From: Gracilariopsis chorda
Taxonomy: Eukaryota > Rhodophyta > Florideophyceae > Gracilariales > Gracilariaceae
Direction: 5' to 3'
DNA length: 64,000 bases
Assembly: GCA_003194525.1 (NCBI GenBank)
Contig: NBIV01000073.1
Location: forward strand, 62,001-126,000
Shown piece after piece: positions 1 through 11,807 of the stretch (its first letter is position 1; every line of letters starts with the position of its first letter). A model generated the notes under the pieces. That model was not told the origin of the DNA. It worked only from the letters and a program-made list of their open reading frames with translations, and ran no database searches. Made by a program: the position numbers and the translations under genes.

Positions 1-522
1 ATGGACATCAAGTTGAAAGAATTCAACGACCTCAACGAGCATGTAGCAACTTTTGAAGACTTGGTTTCGTTGTGTGGTACTCCAACGAATGAAGCATATA
101 TCTACTTTTTCAACAGTTTACCCAAGTCTTACAAGGGAAAGTTTGCCGAACGCTTTCCAGATTCTCAACCCATTGATCGCACAGGTCGTCCCAGCATTCA
201 TATTGCTTACGAATACGCTAGAACTTTGGAGCTCTCAATGAAGTTAAGTGGAGAATTCCAAAAGACTTCGAATGAAGAGACCAAGGGGTACGAGAATAAG
301 AACTTTAACAGAGGAAACAAGAGTTTAGAACAGAAGAAAGATTCTAAACCTGCTTGGAAGGACAATACCCATGTGAGTTGGGGTCCAGCCAAGAATGGAG
401 AGCGAACCCTTTACAGAAAGAACGACAGATGTTTTACTTGTGGTCGAAAGGGTTGGAGTGACCTTGACCATCCTTGTCGCGGAGATGGGAAAGTTCTAAA
501 CAAGACGAACCAGAAAAACTAG
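1..522 (+). CDS. Ty3-1 gag (5' end may lie outside the window)
   Basis: Structural protein of the retrotransposon. The readable 173 residues cover the end of the capsid-like region and a basic, Lys/Asn/Arg-rich stretch, followed by an atypical zinc knuckle beginning CFTCGRKGW and closing with an HPC. The first codon of the window is ATG, but gag proteins of this family are usually longer, so the true start may be upstream. The pol frame overlaps the gag end in the -1 register. The gag stop is immediately preceded by AAA AAC in frame, the kind of slippery site used by this family for Gag-Pol expression. Confidence 0.8.
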   Translation: MDIKLKEFNDLNEHVATFEDLVSLCGTPTNEAYIYFFNSLPKSYKGKFAERFPDSQPIDRTGRPSIHIAYEYARTLELSMKLSGEFQKTSNEETKGYENKNFNRGNKSLEQKKDSKPAWKDNTHVSWGPAKNGERTLYRKNDRCFTCGRKGWSDLDHPCRGDGKVLNKTNQKN

Positions 523-3500
523 TATTGCCGCACAGTGGTGCGGCTCCTCGAGACATCAGTGAGATGCCTCGCCTCTCTGCCTTGAACGTGGCAGAGGAGG
601 ATAACTGGATGTACGACGCAAGTTTTGCCGGACATCCTGTTCGAGTGGTGGTTGATTTGTTTGCTTCTCATAATTTTATGGCATTGAAGACAGCCAAACA
701 GTTTGGTCTTGATGTCGAGAACACAGAAGGTGTTGATGTTGAACTCGGAGATAAGACATTGAAACCGGTTGCTGGTAAGACTACGGCGGTTTTAAACATA
801 AGAGGATTTTTATCTACCGAAAATGCTTTTCTAATCGACATGGGAATTGAAGAGAGTATACCAATCATCATTCTTGGGCGGTCATGGTTGAAACAGCGGA
901 ATCCGGAAATCAATTGGTCTAGTAACGAGCTACTATTGACGCGACCAGATGGCTCCAGAGTCAGGGTCGTTCCAAGGGCGATAAAAAACTCCGGCAACAC
1001 GAACACGTTGAAGCGAATGTCATTTAAGAAACTAGCACGGGTACTAAAGAAGGGCAACTGTGAGTTTTATATGGCACGAATTACTGAAAATGTGCCATCC
1101 CACTTAGAGAAAGTGGATACCACGGAAGAATTCAGAGACATTCTTACCGAGTATAATGACATTTTTCGCGACGACTTGCCAGAAGAGCTACCCCCAACCC
1201 GCGGGATGGAGTTCGAAATCAATCTCAAGCCCGGAGAGCCTCCTCCAGTAAGACCAGTAATCCGATTGTCCCCGAAGGAGCTGAGAGAACTTAAGGTACA
1301 ACTACAGAAGTACCTTGATGAAGGGTTGCTCCGACCATCTTCCTCACCATTTGGCGCTCCAGTATTCTTTGTAAAAAAGAAGAACGGCGATTTACGCATG
1401 GTATGCGACTACAGGGCTTTAAACAAGATCACGATACCCGATTCGAGCCCGATCCCGCTGATAGACGAGACAATTGATCAGGTAGCTGGCGCAAATATTT
1501 TTTCACAGCTCGACCTGATTTGGGGATATCACCAGATGCGATTGAAAGAGGAAGACTGCCACAAGACTGCGATAAGAACACGGTTTGGTTCTTTCGAGTG
1601 GCGAGTCTTATGCTTTGGATTGACGAACGCTCCAGCAGCATTCTCGCGTCTACTAGCCAGTTTGTTCCAGGACCTTCTAGGTGAATGTATGGTACTATAC
1701 CTTGATGACATCTTGATCTACAGCAAGTCTATATAACAACACCGACAACACCTGAGACGTGTATTCGAGATACTACGAAAGCACAAGCTGTACCTTCGAC
1801 CAAGCAAGTGTGCTTTTGGACTTGAGGAAGTCCAGTACTTGGGTTTCAACGTCAGTTCTAAGGGAATTAGAACGCAGCAAAGACTGGTGAAAGCCGTTCA
1901 GGATTGGCCAACACCACACACTGTCAAAGAAGTGCAAAGGTTCTTAGGCCTAGCTAACTTCTACAGACGATTCATGAAGAATTACTCAGGCATTGTGTTA
2001 CCCTTGACTAATTTGGTTCGACGAAAAGATTTCAGATGGACTGAGAGTGAGCAGAGTGCGTTCGACGAAGCGAAGCAGAAGCTTACGAATGCGCCACTTC
2101 TCAAACACCCGTCATCAACAGAACCATTTGTTCTAACAACAGATGCCTCTAAGTTTGCCGTAGGAGCAACTTTGGAGCAAAATGGTAATCCAGTCGCATA
2201 TCTATCGCATAGATTGACGGATACGGAAACAAGATGGGACACAGGAGACCAGGAACTCTTGGCAGTAATGATTGCACTACGAACCTGGGCAGTATATCTC
2301 CGTGACAGACCTTTTGTTCTACGAACAGATAATGAACCGATCAAGTATCTACAGTCAAAAACGAAGCTGAATGGAAGACAGATGCGTTGGATTGATGAAC
2401 TACAGAGCTACAATTTCACAGTTGAACACCTATCGGGCTCAATGAATGGCGCTGCCGACGCCTTAAGCAGGATCTTGGAAAGTCCAGCTCTGTTGAACTC
2501 ATTACAACTGAAGGACCCAACTCTAATTCAAAGAATTCAAGAAGCTTACGCTCATGACAGATGGTCAAAGGAGCTTAGAGCATGTCTCTTGGACAAAGGA
2601 ACGCAACACTCCAAGAGAGTCCAGATGTATGTAAGTAATTATACGTTTGAGGACGAGAAACTTTTCTGGACAGCGGGAGGCAAACAGAGACCCTACGTCC
2701 CGCAAGCCGAAGATCTACGGAGACGAGCCATTGCTGAAGTACATAATTGTCCTCACTTTGGAATCGAGAAAACGTTTTACCAATGTGCCAGGTTGTTCTA
2801 CTGGAAAGGTATGTACAAAGATGTTGTGAATTATGTGCGATCTTGTCTTCCGTGTCAGCATAACAAGAAAGAACGAGCTAAAGAAAAAGGCATGTTGCAG
2901 CCACATAAGGTTCCTGAGCAATGTTGGAAAGCGTTAACAATGGATTTCTTAACTGAATTTCCAACCTCCGCGAAAGGAAATGACTCTGTGTTTGTCATCG
3001 TGGACAAAATTTCGAAGCGTAGTCTTTTCATTCCCACGACTAAGCGTATTACATCTGGCGATGTCGTCCAGATTTTGTTCGATCATGTGTTTTCCAAGCA
3101 CGGAATGCCGGATAGGATCATCTTGGATAGAGATCCGCTGTTCACATCGAAGTATTTTGAAGGAATCACAGACATGCTGAACATCGAGAAGAACATGGCA
3201 ACAAAGTGACACCCTCAGACTGACGGACAGAGTGAGATCACAATTCGGACACTTAGCCAAATGCTACGCCATGTTATTCAGAACAAGCCTAAGGATTGGG
3301 ACTTGATTCTGAGCGAGTTAGAGTTCGAATTCAAATCTACGAACCACAAAAGCACAGGGCTTACTCCGTTCGAAGTGGATCTCGGCCATGTGCCACAATC
3401 GCAACTGTCGAAGGAAACCAGAACTGTTTCAAATTGTCAAGCTGCAGTTGATATGCTTGAAAGACGAAAAATGTTTCAAACAATTGCTCGTGACAACCTC

Positions 3501-4007
3501 GCTGTGGCACAAGCACAACAGGTATACTACACCAAAAAGAAAAGAAGACATATATCGTTTGAAGTGGGAGAATTAGTCATGTTGAATCTTGCTGGTTCTG
3601 GGATGTTATCTCGTGCAGACCTTCCGAAGAAGTGGAGACCAAAATTTGTTGGTCCTCTCGCCATCACCGAAGTCATGGATCCTGTGACGTACAAACTTGA
3701 GCTCCCGCCAACAATGAATCGTGCGCACAATGTATTTCACGTATCCAAACTGAAGAAGTACGTGAGGTCTGAGAATGATAATACTACATTGTCGGTAGTA
3801 ATCGATGCTGATGGAAATATCGAACAGGAAGTGAAAGCAATCCTTGGTAAGAAGAAATCGCGTAGAAAGATATACTACTTGGTACACTTTGAAAATGATG
3901 CACAAGAAGATGCTATCTGGATGCCAAAAAGCGACTTGAGTAACTGCAAGGATCGCATACGTGAATTTGAAGAATCGACGAGGACGTCTGATTCAAAAAG
4001 GGGGTGA
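509..4007 (+). pseudogene. Ty3-1 pol (protease, RT, RNase H, integrase, chromodomain), broken
   Basis: Polyprotein region of the first Ty3 element. Protease region lies near 600-900. Reverse transcriptase is near 1200-1740, with the YLDDILIYSK catalytic box. RNase H is near 2050-2480 (TDAS and TDNEP motifs). The integrase starts with an H2C2 zinc-binding part near 2730-2870, followed by the core with MDF and LDRD motifs near 2940-3140. The end near 3830-3990 is a chromodomain: YYLVHF then IWMPKSDLSNC and an acidic EFEES tail. Chromodomains steer integration toward particular histone marks. The reading frame is interrupted about twice, so no full Pol can be made. Confidence 0.92.
3995..4004 (+). 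other. Ty3-1 polypurine tract
   Basis: A-rich then G-rich purine run (AAAAAGGGGG) directly before the proposed 3' LTR, the normal site of plus-strand priming. It overlaps the end of the pol frame. Confidence 0.7.
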
Positions 4008-4008
4008 A

Positions 4009-4219
4009 TGTAATATAGTATTAAGCTACTTCTTTTAGACTACTGTTAGCGACGACCGCTTATTTCAATTCATATGTTTGAATGTGATTCAAACATATGA
4101 ACGGTCGGAGACATGCCTACAAAAGGCAAGAGTCTCATAGCAAACGACGGAAGCAGTAAGCTTCATCGTTGCAGTGAGTAAACGTGAACTTCAATTGCTA
4201 TCCTCTCTCCTCTCTTACA
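4009..4219 (+). repeat. Ty3-1 3' LTR (proposed)
   Basis: Begins TGTAA just after the polypurine tract and ends TTACA, a perfect 5-bp terminal inverted repeat of the TG...CA type. The 211-bp length is short but seen in Ty3 elements. The right boundary is inferred from the terminal repeat only, because the other LTR is outside the window. It contains a perfect 13-bp hairpin at 4070-4100. Confidence 0.6.
4070..4100. repeat. Perfect hairpin inside Ty3-1 LTR
   Basis: Arms 4070-4082 and 4088-4100 are exact reverse complements (TCATATGTTTGAA and its complement) around a 5-base loop. Confidence 0.85.
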
Positions 4220-4565
4220 GTATCTACCACGTGAAATATGCGAATCAACCGCCATCGCGCCGAAAGGCCGTCCACCAGTAATTGCCGCCTTCCAAGGGCT
4301 ATAAAGGGTTACCTTGGCTACCGGGCCAAGGTTTAAACTGGCAACTGCAGTAGCCCACTGTAACCAGCAGAAAAGAAACATCCATTCATGAGCTCTGGTC
4401 ACACCCCCTCCCCAGTAAGAGCCATTGCACCACATAGGGTTTCTCCTGATCCTGGTGAGGAGATGACAAGTAACGAGAGTTCTTGGCTCAATCCGCACAC
4501 AGCGGTTTGTGGGTCTTGGGATGTATTGTACGAGCTGGGCCGTCCGTTGGCTCCATAAAGGCCGC
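4220..4565. other. No gene seen
   Basis: Spacer between the Ty3-1 LTR and the first minus-strand coding stretch. Open frames here are short and have no recognisable motif. Confidence 0.5.
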
Positions 4566-5148
4566 TCATCGGCATTGTTGTCTGCGGGCTCGGACTACAT
4601 CATATTTGGCTTGCGTAGACGCAACTAGTTCCAAGAAACCAATGTTTGCAGCGTTTTCCGTTGTCTTGCCATCAACAATTTTAACCGGATGAACACCGTC
4701 AGAAAACAATGCCATCTTCTCGTCCGTCAAATGAACACTTCCCCCCCTTGTGACGACTTTGTTTCGACGAAAGATTTGCTCCATTTCCTTCTCTCCAGGT
4801 TTCCGTGTAGCATCGCTGAGATTCAGCATAGATTCAAGAATGGAATCAAACGTTACGCAGCTTTGCAATGCGTAGTGCACGGCTTCTAACCTGTTGGTGA
4901 TTCTACCTTCATTCACGGTGAAAGAACCCAAAAAAGTGCGATATTGTTCCAGGGAAAACCTACTCCTGAAATGTGGTAGCCTCAAGTAGAGTTGAGTGTC
5001 ACTCATTCCCAGCATATCCGCTTCATTCAGAAGCCAAGAACGAAATTCAAAAATAAGGATATAAATTTTTTGGCCTAACTTGAGATCACTAATACGAATC
5101 TTTATTCTCCTAGTATGATCTTTTACGCTGCACGCCTGGCGTTTTGTT
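4566..5148 (-). CDS. Unidentified protein fragment (exon-like)
   Basis: A minus-strand frame stays open from just below 5150 to a stop at 4566 (about 190 codons). The ATG at 5015 (MLGMSDTQLYL) lies inside it, and the frame extends upstream with a basic segment (TRRIKIRISDLKLG). It has mixed, protein-like composition with spaced hydrophobic residues, acidic and basic patches, and no long low-complexity run. I do not recognise the family. It could be an exon of a host gene or a piece of an unrecognised element. A second minus-strand open stretch at 5262-5495 (Ser/Asp/Glu-rich, then Arg/Lys-rich) may belong to the same gene. Confidence 0.4.
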
Positions 5149-5495
5149 TACTTTAGTTGCCCTATCTTAATACGGTATACCCACTAGTCAATGATCCTCC
5201 AATATAACGGATTCGTGAATCGAAGCACTTTTAGACCCTTCTTTGACATGCTTTTCGTGCGTCATATCCAGGCAGAAGCACTACGGCTCTTCTTCCTAGA
5301 CCTATGAGGGTTGTAATCACTGTACTGATCCTGTGCACTGTCTTCCTCAATGTCTTCTGAACTGGAGGTATGGTCCTCCGAAATCCTGCAGCCATCCAAA
5401 TCTGAGCCTTTTGCGAGCTTCCGCGACTTCGTGTACTTCGTTTTCAAGTTTTTAGACAAGGATTCTGCGGAAGTGGGTTGCTGGGCATCGATCAC

Positions 5496-6558
5496 AGTCA
5501 GATCAGTAGCAGCAGTCTACTTAATAAAAAATGGATCTTGGATTTCGAAGCGAGGGATGACAGGAGTCAGGAATTCTTCAAAGTTGACTGCCATTTTTGG
5601 TACGAAACCGGATGTGTTTTTCTGACGCTCTATAGTATACTAGGGTTCTCTTGAACAATGAAAATCGGGAGGGACATCTACGAACTCTGACGTTGGCTCG
5701 CCAGTGGGTAATATTCAACATATATGTGGGCCAATGACGTGGTTAGCGTGATGGGCTGTATTTAGAATTCCGTAATTCCGTTTCTATGTGAGACCGAATC
5801 AGATCAAAGACGTTGCCATTCAGCCTGCATCGATGGACGTGACCTTAACATGGCAAGATGGGACAGAGCACTACGCCAAGTTTATGATGTACCGAAGTGC
5901 CTTGCACGAATAGAACTGGGATTTCATCTTACATTGCTGCGTCTATTGCTACGTTCATGACTAACACTGGGATACATGGCAGGCTATTAACAACTTCTCC
6001 AGGTCCAAAGTGGTACAGAATCACTACTGCGCGGAACTAACGACACTGGCTGCGCTGTGCAACGTCCAAGTGATGTTCCAGACCTTGGGGACGAAAGAAG
6101 AAACTTAAAAAGAAAGATATTCTCTCAAGGATGCCGTTAGTGACAAACTCTAACGGGAAAATCATTTTTAACTGAGAATCGTACTGCAGAGGTGATTGCG
6201 TGTCCCATGCACATACACTACAGCACGAAAACAGGCTGCAAAGGTCACAGCCAAATAGATGAAGAGTCCATTCCACCCCCGTAATTGGAGGGCTGAAGTG
6301 CCTAGAGAGTATCCTCAAGCTTTCGCCCTTGTGTTTTTGTTATCGGACACTTCGGTAGAGTTGAGACCTGCCTCAAAAACCAGCATACCAATGACTTCGT
6401 CTTCATTCCCAACGCCTAGGCTGAAAAGCGAAGAGAATTAAGCTTCAGTACCTGCCATTACAGGACCGGAAACCAGCGTTCGTCTTCAGAGGATTTTTTC
6501 ACGATCTCTGTGGCATCTTTAATATCCATATCAGCTGTGTCCTCTGGATCATTATTGA
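5496..6558. other. No convincing gene
   Basis: Only short open frames without motifs. Could be intron or intergenic sequence of the minus-strand gene(s) on either side. Confidence 0.4.
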
Positions 6559-6930
6559 CTATCGGGTGCTTTCTGCTGCTTGCCCCGTGGCAGTTGTTTT
6601 AATCGACGAAAACAAGTGATTCATCATTGGATGTGTGGCATTGCACATGATGCTCTCGTTTTGGGGGAGGACATATACTTGCATTTCTACCAGTTCAAGC
6701 AAGCAAACACAGGCACCCGAGGGAACAGTATTTCCACATAGACTGGGGCCACTGGAGCCACTAACGGTATGAAAACGACTGCTTAGCTCTAGCGGGAGCT
6801 CCATCCTGTCAATATTGCGGATGTAACGGAGTGACACGAGTAATTTTTCATTATCCGCACGATCGCCAATGGGAATGCTGATGTACAAGTTTTCTATAGC
6901 AGGCCCCACATGTGGTTGGATAAACCCCAC
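6559..6930 (-). CDS. Unidentified exon-like ORF
   Basis: An open minus-strand frame of 123 codons with balanced, protein-like composition (for example GPAIENLYISIPIGDRADNE near its start). The ATG at 6930 sits just after a TTATCAAG-type acceptor candidate, so the piece may be an internal exon rather than a free-standing gene. It has the same strand as the spliced gene at 8446-9226, and the 1.5 kb between them is mostly repeat. It may therefore be a downstream exon of that gene. Function unknown. Confidence 0.35.
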   Translation of the reverse strand: MGFIQPHVGPAIENLYISIPIGDRADNEKLLVSLRYIRNIDRMELPLELSSRFHTVSGSSGPSLCGNTVPSGACVCLLELVEMQVYVLPQNESIMCNATHPMMNHLFSSIKTTATGQAAESTR

Positions 6931-7009
6931 TTGATAATTACAGTAGATCTCTGCGACGATTTAAGCCCAAGTGCAGGTGGTTACAACTACCTTGCAAATT
7001 CCCGATTAC

Positions 7010-7665
7010 AACTGTTATGAAAAGAGCTGCAATGTTTGAAGTGGTTGGAATTCGATGGTGATGATCCGAGTTCAAAGTTTGGAACATCCATTGGGGTTTA
7101 TATCGAGTTTCTCGTCTAGTTCTATCAGTGCCACTAGTCGATGAGAATTCGTCCAAGTTAAACGGTATGATACTTGGTGTTCGTGCTGGCCTCCGTACGC
7201 GACTGGTTTTACTGGGTTCAGTGCCGGATCTAGTCGTTTGATGACTTGGATAATTCCATCGATGCTGATGACTTGTCACCAGACATGGTCTTTGATGATC
7301 TGGCATGGACCCAGGGTACCAGTGATGACTTGGCACGACTACCTGGGGAATCTTCCATGACCGTTAGATCCCTGCTGTACCGTGTGAAGTTTCTGTCAAC
7401 GTTATGAGCAGTAGAAAACGTGTACTGTAGAGCCAATATGTCCACGTGGTCAAACAAGACTTCTCTGACATGAACATGTTGTCATATCATATTGACAGGG
7501 TGTCACGAACATGTCAACTTGGTTTCGAGGCCATTTTTGCATGGCGAATGGGTAACCGATCTCTTCAGGAGATCAAGTAGAAAAACACTAGCTGGTTTGT
7601 GTACGTTAAAACTGAGGCTGGAGCCAACTATATTCAAAGAAAGGTAAATAATAACTAATTCTAAC
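7010..7665. repeat. Repeat family R1, copy 1
   Basis: About 650 bp, clearly homologous along its length to 11808-12473 and, in its right half, to 7690-8085. Shared blocks include the GTTCAGTGCC(A/G)GATCTAG segment, the GACATGGTCTT segment and an AGTAACTAAATCTAAC-like right end. No TIR, LTR or intact ORF was seen. Probably an old non-autonomous element. Confidence 0.75.
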
Positions 7666-7689
7666 AATGGCTTGACAAGGATCAAAGCC

Positions 7690-8085
7690 AAGCAGGTTTT
7701 TGATGACCTCGCATGGTCTCAGGCCGCTCGGGATGGCTTGCACTGATCTCTCGGGAATCTTTCATGACCGACTCGATCATTCCTGTACCGGGTGAGGTGT
7801 CTGTCAACGTTGTTAGTAGTAGAAGACATGTACGTCCGAGCCCACTTTTTCCCCATGGTCGGCCAGAACGTCTCTGACATAAAAATGTTAACATTTCATA
7901 TGGACAGTATGTCACAAAGATATCAACTCGGCTTTCAAACCAGGTAGACATGGCAAATAGGTACCTGATCTCCTCAGTTGGTTGAGGAGAAAAAAATTAG
8001 GTGAGTTAGACAATTTAAAGTTGATGCTGGAGCCACCTATACTCAAACAATGGTAACGAGTAACTAGATCTAGCATCAATCTGAG
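7690..8085. repeat. Repeat family R1, copy 2 (partial)
   Basis: Shares with copies 1 and 3 the blocks around TCTCGGGAATCTTTCATGAC, TGTCTGTCAACGTT, GACAGTATGTCACA, ATGCTGGAGCCA and the right end near GAGTAACTAGATCTAGC. It lies head-to-tail directly after copy 1 and lacks the left half of the unit. Confidence 0.72.
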
Positions 8086-8445
8086 AAGAGAACTATGGTA
8101 CGTAGTATCCACAAAAGTTCAAAGTACTCTATGAACATGGCCCAAATATCAGTGAGATGTGGCCACTTAGCTCCAAAATTTGAGAGGAAGTGTATAGAAA
8201 GAAGATTAGAAAGTTTAACCATAATTGATATGTCCGAAATATGGCCAACATATGGCCGAAGTATGGCCATGACGCTAAACCCCATTTATTTATCTTCACC
8301 AGATACATGTTCTCCCAAATGTTGGACATAAAAAGCCACATGTCGCCCATATTTTGGACATATGTGGGCCATGTATGATGTTCATAGAGCGTAGCGACAC
8401 CAGTGCCCCCCATAAAACCGCCAACATTTGGAGAGTGATACATAC

Positions 8446-9226
8446 CAAGCTCGTCATTGTAATAGGTTGTTGGAAGCATTCTCCGTAGTTTGAGACCTGA
8501 AAAAGTACCAGAGTTACGATCTCCATCACGGATCATTACACATGAAGTGTTCTTAGTCGAGGAGAGCGTAGAAACATATCAGGGTTTCACCTGAACAATC
8601 GTCCCCTCATGTTTTAAGGCCTCACGCAGCGCAGCCAGTAAATTCTTCCAGGCGACTATTTCTAGATTGGCAAGGAGTTCATTGTATTTTATCTGAGCTC
8701 ACTGAGAGGGGAGAATAGAGTGTTATAATAGCCGTAGTTGATTGAAAATAGAACTTCAACCAAAGCCCGGCTCTGCTGTTAACGAGCAAACTACATGAGC
8801 TCATTTTGAAGCGTCTTAACTCACTCGCCCGAGTTTTGTCAGACGTGACGCACTGTTATCGCAGCCCCGTGTTGCAAATCCGATGAGAAGTTAATGATAA
8901 CCGAAAGATGTACTGCTAGAGTTTTCGATCCATCCACATAATTGGTGATCAATTCCCCGTCGATGACGGCGTGGATGAAACTATGACGCAAGAAGAAGAT
9001 TGAAGACCTGATTACGGCTCATGGGCCTCAACCCGGGATGGTCGTTATATAATGGCCAACTCGTATCTTGGGCTAGTCTAGCAGGAGCCACTGCCGTTGG
9101 GAACTGATGCTGTTGCTGCCATTCCGTACCAGTATTATCGAGCTGCAACGGAGTGTAAATCTTTGTAGTCAGAACACAGACCAAAATCCCTTCGCAAAGT
9201 TCCTGATCGAGTTGGGAGTTCGTCAT
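8446..9226 (-). CDS. Unidentified multi-exon host-type gene (partial)
   Basis: Minus-strand gene with consistent spliceosomal introns. One exon (about 8980-8854) ends at a GTGCGT donor in phase 0. The next (8692-8591) is preceded by a CTCAG acceptor, encodes 34 codons beginning IKYNELLANL, and ends CAG|GTGAAA. The next (8496-8446) follows TTTTTCAG, encodes 17 codons and ends at a GTATGT donor. Introns are 161 and 94 nt, all phase 0. The ATG-led stretch at 9226-8985 (MTNSQLDQELCEG) is probably the first exon, but its junction with the next needs a one-base shift that I cannot explain by a good intron. No family recognised. Confidence 0.55.
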
Positions 9227-9229
9227 TGT

Positions 9230-10544
9230 TCATGTTAATCTCGCTGAGGGGGAGCTCAGTTCTAGTCTTACGATGCTCTGTTTAATCTCGAGTGAGGACC
9301 ATTTGTTACTTAAAAAAATGTCTTTAAGGCAAGTTTTTGAGTGTCCGCGGTCAAGTATTTGAACCGGAGAACTGGACAGAGTCCTATTTTATCGCCTAAT
9401 TTACCCCCTGAATTTGCCCATGTTCGCAGCTCCTTTCCCAAAATTGGAGGAGAATATGAACTACAACCCCTTGGAAGAGGAACGTTTCTTGCAACTTTTT
9501 TATGATTCCGAAATGCTCGTTAATACACACAGAGTAGTTTTAGTATGAATTTTGAGCCAGTAATGTGAGCATTGAAAAGTTGGGACCCGCAGGAGTCAGG
9601 TGACGGTTGGAGAAAGTAGTGGATGTGTACTACATAGTTTTGGATTGTTTTATGTCTTATCATGTATTACTTTTAGACTAGTTTCTAGGACAGTTGCTAC
9701 GTTGCGCCACAGCAACACCTCCACCACACCAGCAAGTCTTCTTCAGCCCAGAGATTCTGGCTTTGGATGTAGTCGCGTTTGAGAGTCTTCTACTTTGCTG
9801 AGGAGAAAGCTTCCGTTGCAAGTGGGTGTCTGACCTCCCTCAGATACATAAAAGGACTCAGTCATAGTATTTTACGATTTTTTTGGCCTTGCCCTTGTAT
9901 AAGACCTGCCCTCCGCATTAATGTCACTTCTAGGAACTCTCGTTACTGTCATAGTGGTCTCTTCTTTTTCCATCTTTCTGCATCCCATCTTGCTATCTAC
10001 AGCTTGAGATCTTTCCCACTAGCACGTGCCATATACATGGGAACTAAACTGCCAAGATAACCCTGATGGTCCGGTCGTGAGGATCATTGTCTCGTACACC
10101 ATCTTACTATGCAGTTCACAAAGAACCTGTCTGATTCTTGTGGTGAACTTGCTCTTGTTATTCTCTAGAAGAGCCCTTACATTGGGTACACCTCACCAGA
10201 GGAAGGTGCCAAATGTCTTCGTGGTGCTCAGTTTATATCCAGTCATTGCAATATAACGAGAAGCACTGCAAAGTGTGCCGGTAGAGCGTTAAAAAATTAA
10301 TACAATAGCAAAATGGCGAAACGTTGCTGCAGGGCACCGATGCAGACCAACTACACGGCGAAAGGGAAGCGAGATTTGTCTGTAAAACATCAGAAAACAG
10401 TAACGAGACTATAAAACGCAACAAAGCAGTTTCAAAGAGCGTTTTCACAGCTGCAGAAAAATTATGCGGGACAACTTGAAAAGGATGTAGAGTGGTTCAA
10501 ATGAATAGAACGGTAGCTGCAGGACATTGCACGCCACAAAGACC
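9230..10544. other. No convincing gene
   Basis: Short open frames on both strands, none with a recognisable motif or good splice context. Confidence 0.4.
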
Positions 10545-10835
10545 CTAAACCAAACTGATTTGTTGATTTCTACACAATTTCTTGTTCAAACTGAGCCCAA
10601 TGTTCCGATTGAGAGTACCGTAGTCTTCAATAGAAGTGTAAGTAGACATCGACGGATCTTGCAAGCCACCATCAAGATAAAAATTGCCACCGCTGTGAAC
10701 GCAGATAACCGTGGAATACTCGTGCTTGCCCACAGCCTCACCTACTAACTCTCTCACCCATGTTCTGATCCATTTGAGACCTCGTATCACTCGAGCACCG
10801 GGCGTATTACAGTCGAGCATCATCTTCCGAATCAT
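10545..10835 (-). CDS. Unidentified exon-like ORF
   Basis: 96 open codons from ATG at 10835 (MIRKMMLDCNTPGARVIRG). The same frame stays open upstream for about 20 more residues, including VQWGTRRFC, so this is more likely an exon than a complete gene. A good donor (ATGG|GTGAGAG) lies inside, after the WIRTW codons. Composition is protein-like. Function unknown, and not linked with confidence to the gene at 8446-9226. Confidence 0.3.
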   Translation of the reverse strand: MIRKMMLDCNTPGARVIRGLKWIRTWVRELVGEAVGKHEYSTVICVHSGGNFYLDGGLQDPSMSTYTSIEDYGTLNRNIGLSLNKKLCRNQQISLV

Positions 10836-10939
10836 TGAACAGAACCTCCTAGTTCCCCATTGGACTTCAGCAAGCCTCCCATGTGGACAGAACTTCGGGA
10901 TTCAGCACCACACAGGCTCTAGTTCGTTAAGCTAGTAAA

Positions 10940-11800
10940 AGTAACAATCGAAATCACAGACGTGTCTTACCAATCTATGACTTGGGGTGTATAAATCTCT
11001 GCTGTCTGGCAATTATCGCATCTATCGCCATACAAATCATAAATATCAGCGTTCTTTTTGTACTATTAGATATGAACACTTTAATCTACGATTCAAGAAA
11101 CGCGTAGGAGTTTAGGAATAACTCCATGAAAGCACGCACGAGAATTTATTGTCACCAGAGACGTCATCACCCGGTTAGAACACCTGTAATATACTATCTT
11201 CACACACTTGGAAACAGTACCAGAACTGCTTCAAAATAAAAAGAGCATTGATTGTCCAAAAAGAAACAGAACAGTTTCGTCAAAAGAATAACCGCAAACG
11301 TTCTTATACGCTCAGTGAATAGAGATATATGAATATCTAAGTAGTCGTTCTACCTTTAAAGCTACCATTTCATTATCTGACCGAGTTCCCAATGTGTCAG
11401 GGCAACCAAGATTTGTGAAAAGGAAACTAGCCATTGAGGTTCCCTATCTCTCCCATTTCATGTTCTTGGGTATTCTCGACAGAAAGAGCTCTAATATAGC
11501 GACTTCATTCCTTCTCCACGTCTATACACCGATTTCATTCGACACCAAGACCTTCAAATTTAAACGTGTTGGCTGAAGCTATTTGAAAACATCATTTCTC
11601 TTAATGTGGCAGAGTACCAAAACACTTGCGTTCCAGCCATCAAAATCCAGACTTTTGAAAAGCTAATTTAACCGATTTGGCATTCGTCTCCTGTTACGAG
11701 CAATGGCGACCAATCTACGCACTGCTGCGCCATCTTCGTAGTGCTGCGCCATTTTTCCAGTCTGTAGCGAGCCATATCACTCCAATCTTGGGACGTAGGT
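10940..11800. other. No gene seen
   Basis: AT-rich spacer with short frames only. Confidence 0.45.
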
Positions 11801-11807
11801 GTTTGGA

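Larger units (their letters stand above)
1..4219 (+). mobile_element. Ty3/gypsy chromovirus fossil, 3' part (Ty3-1)
   Basis: LTR retrotransposon of the Ty3/gypsy superfamily. The window opens inside gag, so the 5' LTR and leader lie outside. Order seen: gag, protease, reverse transcriptase, RNase H, integrase, chromodomain, polypurine tract, 3' LTR. This order, with the integrase after RNase H and a chromodomain at the end, defines the chromovirus branch. The internal region is broken by roughly two interruptions in pol, so it is a fossil, although most domain motifs are still readable and it is not very old. The target duplication cannot be checked because the left end is missing. Confidence 0.93.
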
